Of a stretch of 64,000 bases of DNA, positions 48,361 to 60,900 are shown piece after piece. The stretch spans positions 8,435,390-8,499,389 of the forward strand of contig RSEF01000004.1 of NCBI GenBank assembly GCA_003993805.1, written 5' to 3'. The position numbers and the translations under genes were made by a program. Below the pieces are notes generated by a model. It searched no databases and had not been told where the DNA came from. It was given only the letters and a program-made list of their open reading frames with translations. The first letter of the stretch is position 1, and each line of letters starts with the position of its first letter. The stretch is from Himantopus leucocephalus (taxonomy: Eukaryota > Chordata > Aves > Charadriiformes > Recurvirostridae).

Positions 48361-51181
48361 TTTTAGCAATTTTACAGTACACAATAAAGAACTTCATCTT
48401 CCTGTTTCAGTGACTTTATTTCAGTTTAAGGCATAAAAATTAATTGAGCTAAATATAGGCTAGTTTAAGCATGACACTGAAGTCTAATGACTACAAAAGA
48501 AATGGGAGGATCCCGTGTTCAAGCACCCACTGATCTGTGTATTTTCCATGACATTGCTTTGTGTGAAATACAAGGCAGAGAGCACAGACTGACATGCCCC
48601 TGCTGCCTCTCTTTAGCTGCCCATCCAAGAGACCAGAGTATATAGCTAACCTGTAAACAGGGTCAGAAGCTACAGAGTTGACATTACATGTATGGCATCA
48701 ATATTAGTCAACTGCCATTATGCGTATTAAACAGTTTTTACTTATAACTACTTAAATTTAACTAAGTTCAGAATATTACCATGTTCTTCACTGTATCACT
48801 TCCTTCTAATTAGAAGTACACTGTATTTCTTATCTAATTAGGCACTGAAAAACGCAACTGAAATTTTGCTTACACATACAGCCATGTACATAAAGGCAAC
48901 ATTATGATGCTGGTTGACCAGTCTTCATCCTGAGAGAAAGTGAATCAAGCTGAAAGAGGTGCTATGGGGATGTAGTGGCTAGGAGGAGAAATCACCCCCA
49001 AACTATAGTGCTAGTTTGCTTTTTATACTAGAACTGCTTCTTGAATTGCTTATTCCTGCATGAAAATGCTCAGAAGCAGAATAGAAACTGAAGACCTATG
49101 TAAGGCGCTGATTGTTGTTGTTGTCTTTCAGACAGACTTTTGAAAAATGCATCTACTGGCGTTACTGCCATTAAAAGAATTTAACAAGTTAATGCAATAA
49201 AATTTAATTATCTTGATTTGACTGTGTCTCTAGTTGTTGCATTTACATGATGAAAGCGCTGTAAGGCTCATTATCTTAAATAAACTCCTAATTTTCTACT
49301 CACGGTTGCTAAAAGTGTTGTTCCAGAATCAGCAGCACCAAAATGAACATTTCATTCACTTCCGCATGGTTACAAGCCTTCAAGCTTAAAAGCTGTAACC
49401 TTCATGCCATGACTGAAAAGAAACCATATTTTTGTAGGAGTACAAAATTGCCATTGCTAATAACAGGCCATGGCTTTGTCCCGAGTTTGCCAGGCAACAG
49501 GACTGAGGCAGGTCAGGCTCTGTCCAAGCTTTACGTGAACTGCCCAGAGGTTTGTTTTTTCTTGATTTTGCTGCAATAGCAACTTTTCTAAAGACCCAGG
49601 GCCTACGCCTAATTTCTTTTGGTAATCTTTGTATGGTACAGTCTTTCTTTTTATATAGATAACAGTAACAAGTAGTTTAGTTATTGCGTACTATGAGATA
49701 TTTATGACTGCAGCATAATGATGTCGTGTAGAGGAATACAGGCCTGGTATGACAGCAGAGGCATTAAGAAGTGGGGACACATGATGCTGTGTAGAAGTGT
49801 GTGGCTTGGGTTGACAACTGATGGCCACTGGTTGGCCCTGGACACTCTGTAGCATTGCTATACACAAGCTTCTAAGTTTCTACCCCTTTTTCTAGTGTTA
49901 CACTCAGCCTTCCGGTTCCCTTTGGGTGTCCTAATGTCGATGACTTCAGTCTGGCTGGAGGGAGTTGGAGGAGTGGGGCATTTCTTCAGCATTTTAAGTC
50001 CTTTGCTCTGAGGAGGATGATGCTGATGTTGAGGGTCTCTTTTTCCTTCTCTCCTTCCTTATCTTTGTATTCACCTGCTGCCATTTTTAGGTTTTCTAAT
50101 GTGCTTTCACATCTTCTGTTTTTCATTGACTTGCAGCTGCAAATTACATCCAAATTTACTAAATATGGTGTGTCTAACATACATCAGTTATTTGGTTGTT
50201 TCTTCTGCCCCTGGAAACACTTCTGTCCTGCTCTAGGTCTGCTTTTCTCTAACTGACCATCTGATTATACACGTTTCCTAACTGCAAAAATCAAGATGAG
50301 GTTCTTGAACTAGCTAACTGGAGAAAGAGTGGGTTATCCTCAACTCACAAAAAAAAAACCCCACCCACGATTGATTAAAGATTTTGTTTTGCAAGCCACA
50401 GGATGAAGACAACAATAAAGAAGAAATCTGCTATATTGTGCATATAGGTCCTTCAAAGCCAAAGACTGACTTTGAATGGATGAGAAACCAGATTTTCTGC
50501 TCTCAGATTCCATTGGTGAAACTTTCACATGAGGATGCTGCATTGTAACAATTGTAGTCAATCACTCAGCAGTAGGAAATCGGTCTGAGTATCTGACAAA
50601 ACAAACTTATATTTTCTAGCCGCCCCTAATAGCGCAGGAGATGGCTCTGTGGTTTACATCAATATTGCAGTTCATAAGTCTCTTTCAATAACATGTCTTT
50701 TCAAGATGAGGGGTACATATTTATTTTTCCAAACTACCATCACTCCTGAATAGTCCTTCCTGTGGGACCTGAACGATGGCAAATATTAGTCAAGTAAGTT
50801 TCATTTAGTTTATTTTGTTGGAAGGTGGACACATTATTATCTTTGGTGACAGTAGAAACCTAAATTTAGTCCATATTACATTTTTCAAGTTCTGTAGGAG
50901 GGCTGTTAGTCTAAATAGAAACATGCATTTTTTAAAAGAGAACTGGCTTCTTGCTTTTGCTCTGTATAGCTTCTCCTTAGTATGCTTAAATATTTCCTTT
51001 TAAACCAAACATCATTAAAAAATATTGCACATATGTCACACATATATATCACAGAACATGAAGTGGGTTTCTGATAAAAAAAGAAACAGGAAAACAGGTG
51101 TGTGTGTCCATCAATCAATAAACTAAACAGATTTCATGAAACTATTTACAGACAATCAATTTTCAACCACAGTCTGAAGTA

Positions 51182-51219
51182 CACGTGATCTTGTTCTCCA
51201 CTCTGATAGCGGTCACGTG
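51182..51219. promoter_or_regulatory. Paired CACGTG E-boxes
   Basis: CACGTG occurs at 51182-51187 and 51214-51219, 32 bp apart. In opposite orientations both read TCACGTGT, the form favoured by USF/MITF/TFE-type bHLH-ZIP proteins. CpG-containing hexamers are rare in this window, which makes the pairing notable. Binding is inference. Confidence 0.35.
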
Positions 51220-52341
51220 TTGTTATAAATTTACTTGAACAATAGCAGACAATAACAGTCTTAAGGCCATAACAATTTAACATGTTAGACAGTAGCCAAA
51301 TATCTTCATGCTGTTATCAAAATCATTAATATGCTACATGAACACACGAACAACAGAAATTCCTCATTTATTCTCCCTGCATATCAGCAGGATTAATGTC
51401 AAATGCTCTCCAGCTTCCCGAATAAAAGGTTTCTTGTTTTTGATGTGACAAATGAGAAACAAATCTCAGCCTGAACTTTTTCATGAGCTGATTATTTTAT
51501 ATTGTGATTTGTATTTTTTTGACAGGCCTGAGTTCCAGGTGGACCAGAGGTAATACCAGTCACCTATCCATGTTGGCAGAAAGGCAGAAGACGACTACAA
51601 GACGGTACAAAATGCTAATTCTCAACGGTCTGTTCCCAGCCCTGTGAAATTCAGGCTTTCCTTGCTGTACTTTATGAGTTACAATTCTGACCTGATTTCA
51701 TTAAAATAAAACTAGAATGTCCTGACACTCTTTATGATATTTCTTTCCTGGTGCAGATACCTGTGGAAATAACCACTTTTCTCGTGGGCTACCAAGTACA
51801 TGAATGCACATTATGAGGGACTGTGTGATACAGCATCTACATCTTGAAGAAGCAAACAGTAACTCTATTTGCTCTTTCTGTAGAGGATAAAATCAGGTCC
51901 TCCCTGTCTGGTCTTCAGAAACATGCAAAGGCACTATTAACACGGTTGTCTCGCTTCATTTGGGGGTTTATTAAAAAGCTATTTTCTTAAATGGTTCTCA
52001 GAGTCTCTAATTTGCTTAGACCTAACCATGGCATGAGCTAAAGATGAAATCTGGAAGAAACAAATTGTGATACAAATTTGTATCATTAGCCCAGGACCAA
52101 AAACATCATTTAGTGGTGTATAAGAACTTCCCGTATGCAGAACTATGTAGCACAGCTAGGAAATCCAAAGGAAACCATCACCCTATTAAAACAAAAGACC
52201 AAATCCTTCATTCTTCCAGCCTTACAAACTGTACTCCACAAGAACATTTTTATGCAGAAAGAATCCACACCTAGAGTAAAGGAAATCAATTATTTATGCA
52301 GAGTTTTTTTCAGATCATTTTGCTGTTCTTCAGAGATCGAA

Positions 52342-52367
52342 CTAGAATGGGAAAGAGGAATAATTTT
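52342..52367 (+). repeat. 26-bp direct repeat, copy 1
   Basis: CTAGAATGGGAAAGAGGAAT followed by AATTTT is found again unchanged at 53465-53490. The preceding CAGAGAT is also shared, offset by a few bases. Confidence 0.9.
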
Positions 52368-53464
52368 AAGCTATGAAGTCTTAAGGGTTCTCTTCTAGGA
52401 ATTCCCAACTTTATTCATTTTCTTTTGCAAGCAATACAATTTTGCTTTGAAATAAATTCCCCTTTAGTGTCATCTTCCTTCTTTGGGGAGCCTTTAAGGC
52501 TGTTCTAAGAGTCATGTTCTGCATATTCAGTAGGAGGAAAAAAATTATCTAACTGTGAACTTACTAATGCCAAGAATAACACCTCTAAAATGAAAAAAAC
52601 CTTATCTACTAACTATTGCCAGAGACAAGGCTACAACTTTCAATTCAGCTAGACTAGATAAAATGCTGTCTATCAGTTAGGTACAACCATTTGGAATAAT
52701 CAGAGCAGCTACAACAGAAGAAAGAGGACTGGAAGAGAACTGGAAATTTCTTCCTTTCTAACTCACCAAATAGCAAATCTCATTCTACTATTCCGAGTTC
52801 CAAGTTGATACATACTAGATTTTTGATGGCTAAATGCATTCATCATACAGCCCCAAAGCTGACTTTTATATTAAGGAATCTAAAAAGCTACACCTAGTGA
52901 TAATGAAGTTATCAGCACAGGCGCAACTGATGTAGTGTTCAGGACCTTCAGTAAAAATTTCGAAGACAAATCTTTCTAGGTAATTCCACAGAATATTTAC
53001 CGTGATCTGCCCTAATGCTTTGCTTAGGATTTCATCTGCCCAAAATCGGTGCAGCTACATTAAGCCCAGACCTTCTGAGTAATCTTAGGTGGCTTTTCAT
53101 CAGTCAACATCCTGTGCTACTGTCTGTGTACTGTATAGGCAACCCTGTGTGATTTTACATTTAGACCGTCCATGCTACTGTGATTCTGGATTGTGAAGTC
53201 TCCCCAGAGCAGCAGTACTGCGCAAATCTATGTGCAGACACCTCTGTTGCCTTTCCCAGTTCAGGAATCAAGTTTTAACCAGCACAACAGAAGAAAGGAC
53301 AAAAAAAAGAAAGAAAAAAAAAGGGAAGACCTTTTTTCCACATTACTACTGGATTTAAATTGATCATTGGATCAAATTGCTAGGAAAAGCCTTGTTTTTC
53401 TTCTAATTGTTTTTTCCTGAAGTTATTTAGTGTTTCTGGAAATGCTTTAGCTTTCCAGAGATAC

Positions 53465-53490
53465 CTAGAATGGGAAAGAGGAATAATTTT
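53465..53490 (+). repeat. 26-bp direct repeat, copy 2
   Basis: Identical to 52342-52367. It is followed directly by a T-rich tract of about 65 bases. Confidence 0.9.
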
Positions 53491-53556
53491 TGATTTATCT
53501 TTATTTATTTTTATTTTGGTTTATTTTTATTATTTTTTAATTTTTTAGTTTTTTAA
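53491..53556 (+). repeat. T-rich low-complexity tract
   Basis: Runs of T broken by single A or G bases (TTTATTT, TTATTATTTTTT words). It could be a decayed poly(A) tail of a minus-strand insertion. Confidence 0.75.
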
Positions 53557-56500
53557 ACCACTGTTACCATAGTGGATGATCTTAATTCTTTCTTCCATCA
53601 CATCTCTGAATAAGACTTTCTGCAGTCATGCTGGTGCTAGTTTGACCAAGTGTGAAAGCTGAGAGCGGAGTCTTTATATCCTGAATTTCTAGTTACATCT
53701 ACTGTGTTTTGTGCAAATTTAAAACTAATTTCCTACAAAATGAAGTACCACAGAAGGACTGGTAGGAAGAGGACTTCAATGGCATTCATGGTACCCTCTC
53801 CCATATGAAGGTACTTGATTTATCAAACAAACTATCTTAAATAGATTGTATTTTGAAGTATTATTTTCATTTTGTGATATTGGTTGTATTGTATGATATA
53901 CTGCTTTCTATCCTCGAATATATTGGCCTGTCAATTAAATAATGGTTACTTAAATTAGTAATTTGAAACAGATCAGTTACATTTGCTAAATACAAGTCTC
54001 TATAACAACTAATTGGATTGTATATGAAATTTATTGACTTTTAATTAGAATATATTGGTTTGTATGTAGCAAACTGTTTACACTATGTGTGCCGTCTGCT
54101 GTGATCAGGACTCATCACATTTAAAACAGATGGGATTGTATATAGAGCATATTGGGTTTTGTGTACATTATAATACATTGTAGCAGTTTACATGCTCAAA
54201 TATATATATGAAGTTACAGAACTCTATTAAATAAATGTTCTTTTTATATCCTCCAGCAACCGTTCCTATAAACTTCAAGAAACAGTCAAGCTATTAGAAA
54301 TGGTTATTTATGATTCTATTCTCATAGTGTGTCCAAGTGAAGGAACTACATCCTGCTAGCTGTTAATGAAATGAAGATTCTCATTAGACTGTACGAATTC
54401 AACATGAGCGTATTTTGCCTTTGACATGTATATTTAGTCGTATTAGTATATCCAAGACAATCTGATGATTGATAGTCACCTGGAAAAGTTGTGAAGGTGT
54501 AAGCAATTATTCAGCATGTAATACAGTGGAGAATCAAGGTTACTTCCTTCAAAACAGATTTTCAGCTTTCTTTTGTCACAGTAAATGAAATCCGTGAAAT
54601 AACGGCAGACTTACGTGTGGGTTTGCAACAGGGCATTGTCCATGGAGGTCCAGCTACTACAAATACCACACACACTGCCAGCCCGCTCGAGGTCCCAAAC
54701 CAGAGGAAGGGAATGACACTGCAGTAAAAGGGTCAAAAGCTAGAAACCTAGCTTCAGGGAAACAGGCAGAGGAGCTATCTATGGGAAATTTGAGCACTGC
54801 GTGACATAATCCCTTTAAACTACACTTAAATATGAACTAGCTTGAAAAAGAAAGGAATTACATCACATTGGATGCATATTGTATAGTGTCATATTTTTAT
54901 CGACTGTAACAACATAAGCAGTTTTATAATAAAACATGACAAAAAACAAAGCTGAGATTCTCTAAGAACAAAATTAATATTTTTTTGATTTTTTTCTGTA
55001 TGTTTAGAGCCAGCACAGTAAACATCGGACCATTCTCACTCTCAAACCTGTTAAAAATTCCTTTGAATAAAGTGGTCCTCAGTATTGACATGTCTATTAT
55101 TAAAAGTATATTAAACATTATATAGTATGTACAGATTCATGATTATTGAAAAAATTAGTTTTCCTTTTATGCTATTCTGTATATACTGATGTATACAAGG
55201 TTCACTTGATTACTTCTGAAAAGCTAGATATTTATTTGAGTACAAGGGTTATATGTGGCTGATTTCAATTAAGTACTGAGTGCCCTCAAATTTTATGGGA
55301 AGCACTTGGTGCCCTGTTAAAATAAAACAAATTGATTGAGCCTATATATGTACTGTAACAAGCTCTTAATGAGGAAGTGCTTGCTCATCAGTGGTGCTTG
55401 GGAATCTGTGCTTTATGGCTTTCTCTGGTCTTTATGGACTTCTCTGTTTCCCCTCTGGTCTTTATTCTGATCACCTGCTATTCAATACCAAAAGCCCTTT
55501 AAATGCCTCCTCCTTGGATGGACAAACCTCTTCTCTTCTTGGTCTCTTATCGCCACTATTCTCAGCACCTTGTAAAATCTTCAGAAGTAATTCAGATCTT
55601 GACATCCAAAGAATGGTTTTCCTAGAAAGCTAAGGCATAAACTAAGTTCTACTCCATTAACATGTATTTACATGAAGCCTTTCTGAGTCAGATTCATTGT
55701 ATCTAATGCCTTCTCAAATCCTAGTATGAGTCATGAAGTGATTGCATTTATTTTTATTCATATAACATTCATTATTATGACTAGAATGCTTATGCACTTA
55801 TGCACAACACACCTATTACAAGGGTCAATAACTTTTCATTATGTCAAATTATTTATATTATTTTGATAACTTTGTGACTTTGAGCAAGAATATTTTACAA
55901 TAAAATTGCAATGATCACAAACGTACAAACTACTAGCTGCTACTTCATTTCTACAACAGCACATACTGTGTCAATAAAGTTGTCCTCTACAGTTAAGTTA
56001 ATGGGAACATTCCCATTTTATCATAAATAAAATGGGGATCATTTCTTGGAAGGATATTTCCAGCAGTATTTATTACACACCACTGGTTTTTTTTCTTATT
56101 TTACTTTCCCTAAAATTAGGCAAAAAGTTTGAAAGATTTCTTGGTGAGAAAAAAGTCCTCACTGAGTCTGGCAAACTGTCCAGATATTTTTATGGAAGGG
56201 GAACAGTCATGAAAAACTAAACCTTGGGGTTCAGTATCTTAAGATGTTAGAAAGACCAAAGACTATTATGGGAAGAAGACTTCATGGTTCACCAACTACA
56301 CTGGGAATCTCACTGTAAACACTTTCCTCTGTTCTTTATAAATAGACTGACCAGAAGTATCTATGACTGTTCTGTTCAATAGCAATAAGCAATGGAGCTG
56401 CAAGCTGTTAGTTTGACAAAAATATGACCCACCCACTGTGGGTGAGCAACACTATGATTAGCACAAAGATATGCCACAGGTGTATATGGAAAAGGGGGCT

Positions 56501-57639
56501 AAAATTGGATGCATTTGCAGACTTGGATACCCAGCACCTGTAATTGATTGATTTGGATTGTTTTTTTCACTGCTTTTCTGAACACTATGAATTTGAGCCA
56601 AAGACCTTATCTTTTTAGATGTTTCTGATGACTTTGGGTAACTTCCAAATTCATATTAATTTCCTGTAGAGGACGGCATGTTAAAGAACTTCCTGACGAC
56701 AACAGAGTTTCAAGCCATACAAATGGATTTCCACATTTCAAAAGGTCATTGAATTCAAGAACTGAAAATTGTAAGGGATCACAGACCAGCAGAGCTTCTA
56801 AAACCAATTGTCTTTATAAGAACAAGTTGTAGCAGGATGCAGGATGGAGAATTTGATTTGAATTTGTTTACTAAAAAGAACTATTTCTATAGATTTTTTC
56901 ACTAATATTAAATATGTTTTCATTTAATAAATTAAAATAATTTTATCCATTTAATTTAAGTCATCAACCTGAAAGTTTAAAATGAAGCACATCTTTTTTC
57001 CACAATGCATAAACATACTTTAAAATAGGTTTATGAAGAGTGCAGTGGCTAGCAGTGCTGAAAAGGAGATGTATGTAACACCCTAGATCTGGCAGAAAAG
57101 TAGAAAGCTTTCATCTCACCTAAAATGCTTTGAAGAGTTAAGAAGAACATTTTAAAAACCATTCTCAACACAATTTTGTCACATTTTTCACACAAGTCCT
57201 GTTTAAGTGGAATTATCTCCATGTTTCCAGAGGCAAAGAGGGGGCAGACATTCATGTAAATCCTCCAGTTTCTCCCTGGGAGAGTAGAGGGGAGATGACA
57301 AGTCTTCAAAGGACACTTTTTATTTGTGTACATCCGTTTGCAGAGTCCTGGAGATTTGGAGACTTGATGATTCCAGGTCAGTAGGAAGCATCCAGTTGAT
57401 ACCACAGAGATATTTAGTATGTAACTAGGTAAATGGAGCTCAAATGCTTCAGCTGGAGATGTTCATTGACAAGACTACTTGTGAAAATCAAGGACAATGA
57501 AAAGCAAACAGAGGATGTCCTGCAGCAGTAGGTCATTCTCTAGGCTATAGACATGACAGTTCTCAAGAAAACAGGAAAATGAAGCAGTGAAGTACATATT
57601 CTCCTAAGCAGAGACTTTAAAAGATACTGAAATTAAACA

Positions 57640-57960
57640 GAACAGAGATGGAAGGGATCAGCTAGTTCATCCTGCTGACAATTCTGTAATGTTCCTGTGA
57701 GGATTAGCATATTGTTTAGCATGGTGTTAAGTATTCCCTGCTAGGAGCTGCTTTTTTTTTTTTCTTGAGACCGTTTAAACTAGAACAGGTCTTAGTATCA
57801 GGAAATTGTCTTGTCTGTAGCCTAAATATTCGTATTTCTTGATTTCATCCTATTATGTCTGCTTAGACCATGACACATACTGCTCTGTCAAATAACATCT
57901 ATCTTGTTTAACTCCTTCAGATACCAAATACTGCTCTAGTGTCTACCTCGGATTGCTTAG
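57640..57960 (-). mobile_element. Old CR1/L3-like LINE fragment, antisense
   Basis: 'gatggaagggatcagctagttcatcc' (57648-57673) parallels the antisense CR1 3' end 'ttggaagggacc..agatcatctagtccaa'. Further on, 'tagcctaaat...tttcatcctattatgtctgcttagacc' parallels the antisense CR1/L3 segment 'agcctaaat...cccattatctcttgtcctatc'. A T12 run lies between. Divergence is high and the boundaries are approximate. Confidence 0.4.
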
Positions 57961-60900
57961 TCAGAAATCATTCCCGTTAAGAGTTCTTTTCACACTTAAC
58001 CTCGTTTCGTAACTCAATTATTCTGCTGCCATTGCCATTGCCATTATATCAAATACTCACATATTCTAAATGAAATAGCGTATCTGAAATATATCATTTA
58101 AAAAGCAACAGTAGGACAACAAACTCCAGTGTGAGCTATTTTATGTCTGCTGTCATTTGCTTTAAAAGTTGTTATCAGTCTGCCACAATAAAGCACCAAA
58201 TAGGAGACATACGTTCCTCTGAAAACAGCCCCAAAGGTTCAAACTTAGATTCCTACTGTGCCAAATATCAGGCAGTCTGCCAATAAGCTCAATTAGAATT
58301 TTTGACTAAATTAAGTAGCGCACAATCAAAGCATATGAATGAAAAAAGCACTCCCCAAAAGAATAGCTTTCCTGTAGGTAGGTGGAACCAAATCTTTTCT
58401 TCACTGCTCAAAATAAGTCTCAAATTATAGTGATATTATTTGACTTTAGTAATGCACAGATGTGTTAAGTATTTCACTGGGAATACAGTGTGGTTAGTTG
58501 GACAAGCATAAAGCATACATAATTAATTTCACTCTTGCAGTGCCTCTGCTCTTTAACTTGATACTTGTTACCGTAGCAAAAGAAGCTTACTAGGCACCAT
58601 GTTTAGCTGACAACATTGAAGGGAATTGTTAAAAAAATTAAAATCTGCTTTCATTCCACTCTCAAATTTGCACCTAGTTTCAGACCGTATGTCTGCATTT
58701 AGTTTTTTAAAGCAGGCACAAGAAGAATGGCAGGTTCCTGCAGAGACATGTCGCTGGTGATAAACAGCCCCAAAGTCAGTAGAGCAGATAATGCATTGCA
58801 GGTCAGAAACTACACCCCTGACAATACTGCGCGTGCAGGTAATACACCAAATGTCACATCTGAAGAGGGTAATGCTTTCTCTACTGCTACATCCTCAACA
58901 AATTGTAGTACATAGCTGAGTTACTTGCTGACATGGAAGCATGAAGGATTTTTAGGAGGCAGAAAATACAATGAGAGACTGAAGATAGCCCACCAAAACA
59001 AAACAAAAAAAAGAATCCAGCCCAACTCTCACCAGCAATGTAAGCCAAATAGTAAATCATCTTAGATTGTAATAGTAACCTATAAAAAAAGTAATTGTTC
59101 TTTATAGCTCTGTATTAAAAGATTAAGCCCTCTAGTCAGAAAGGCATCAAACCTTAATAAGGTTAAAAATGGCTTGCTTGCTTGTTTGTTCTTAGTCTTG
59201 ACACATTTTATCCTTTATGTGCAGAATTCTTAACAGCACATTTCCCTTTAACGGATGCAGTTGAATATGTTGTTCATAATTCTTAGTTACATACATCTTG
59301 ACTTACGTCTTTACAGCACTGACATTAACTCATTCATTCTTACCATACATAGATGAGCTGGAAATGTGAGAAGGAGATAGTACTGGAAAACCTGCCAAAA
59401 ATCATACTGGCATTGCTACTGGCATGCAGTGTTCCTGCATTTCACTCACATGCTCATTTTCCCAGCCCATGCTTCCTCTTTCTCACAGTCCTCCTGGAGT
59501 ACTAAGGAAGATCCAGACTGTAGTATTAGTTCACTGTCTTTAATACAAAGCTGCAAAAAGCACTGATGGGCAGAAGCACATAATTAAGTTTCTCATCTGG
59601 ACCAAGCTTTCCCATCTCTTGGGTGATCATATCAGAAGTCAACACCTGAATATAAGCATGTATACCTGCACAAGAATGCACACGTATATGAAGCTAATGC
59701 AGCAGTCTCTAACCCAGAACAAGGTAGGGTGAAAGAAGCACTGCCAATTAAATAGACCCCCTAAAGTCACAGGGCAGCCTAAAGAATGAATTTTAAAGGG
59801 TTTTCTTTTGTTGTACACAGTATGCAGCTTCCAGATTAGCTCCACATAAAACTGCTAAATTCAGCAGACCATTTTCAAGCAGGAGTATGTTAAAATGTAG
59901 AAATATTTTCAGTAGCGGAGGATGGCAGGTCTGTTTTCTATAATGATGATCTGAGAGTTTTCCTTTCAGTTCTGGAGCGAAGGAGAAAGCTGGAATATTT
60001 TTAAATCATCACTTGTCTCAGTCAGCAGGTAATTCTACTAGTTGCTTACTGGTCCAGTCTTGTGCTCAGAGTTTTAAAGATCAGAAAATCTGCCTAACAG
60101 AGCAACTTGGCAAATGGTCTACCGCAGCACAATTGAACACTGTTAGCATTTCTCCTTCCCGTGCTATAATCAAACAAGTATGAACTCTTGATTTCTCAGC
60201 CAAGAAGGGTAAAAATTTAAGTAAATTTTGCTAAAAAGTCATGCTATCTTCCATGGATAGTTTGAGTGCTGACAGGGATGGGTCAGATGATAGGAGGACC
60301 CAGCAATCTACTATTTTTGGTGTTTTTTCCATTTTTCAAAGTGCTCTTTGTGGCACATTCTAATCAGGTATATGGTGGCTCCTGGGATTTGTAAGAATGG
60401 TACCAGGAGCTACAGACATGATGAAAGTTGGCAGCAAACCCTTAACTTAGATTCCCTCTACTGTATGCAACGTCATACCCAATTGTGCAGCTTTGTGGAC
60501 AATTCTGTGATACCTTCTCACCCTAGATTTTTAATTTGCAGAATACATAACAAAGAAATGTAGGCAAAAAGGGAGAGGTACCACATAAACTGCCTAGAAC
60601 TACTACAATTCTGTGTATTTTTTGATGTCTTGAGTAGATGTTCAGAGCGGTGATACATTCTGAACTACTATATCTCCCAGTCTAGCTGGATGCCAGAGGT
60701 AAGAGAACCATCTTTGGGATAGTGAATAAACTGAAAGTTTGCTGAAAGAAATAACGTGCTTCATCTTTTAGAGCTAACTGGAATAAAACTTTTTATTAAA
60801 ACCATCTTCATGGGCTAATAATATTCAGGGACTTCACGTTTGTCTTTGGGGAGGCACTGACGAAGAACAGAGATACTGCACTTAACAGAGATACAAAACC

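Larger units (their letters stand above)
47269..57639. other. Intergenic DNA, no gene seen
   Basis: No gene recognised. Contents: a hairpin and AT-only tract (48186-48360), a T-rich tract (53491-53556), a 26-base repeat pair (52342 and 53465), paired E-boxes (51182-51219), faint long-period repeats (53870-54195) and open frames up to 118 codons (57049-57405 minus) without recognisable domains. Confidence 0.55.

Noticed and set aside
57049..57405. 118-codon minus-strand frame
   Set aside because: Cysteine-containing but with no zinc-finger spacing or recognisable family.
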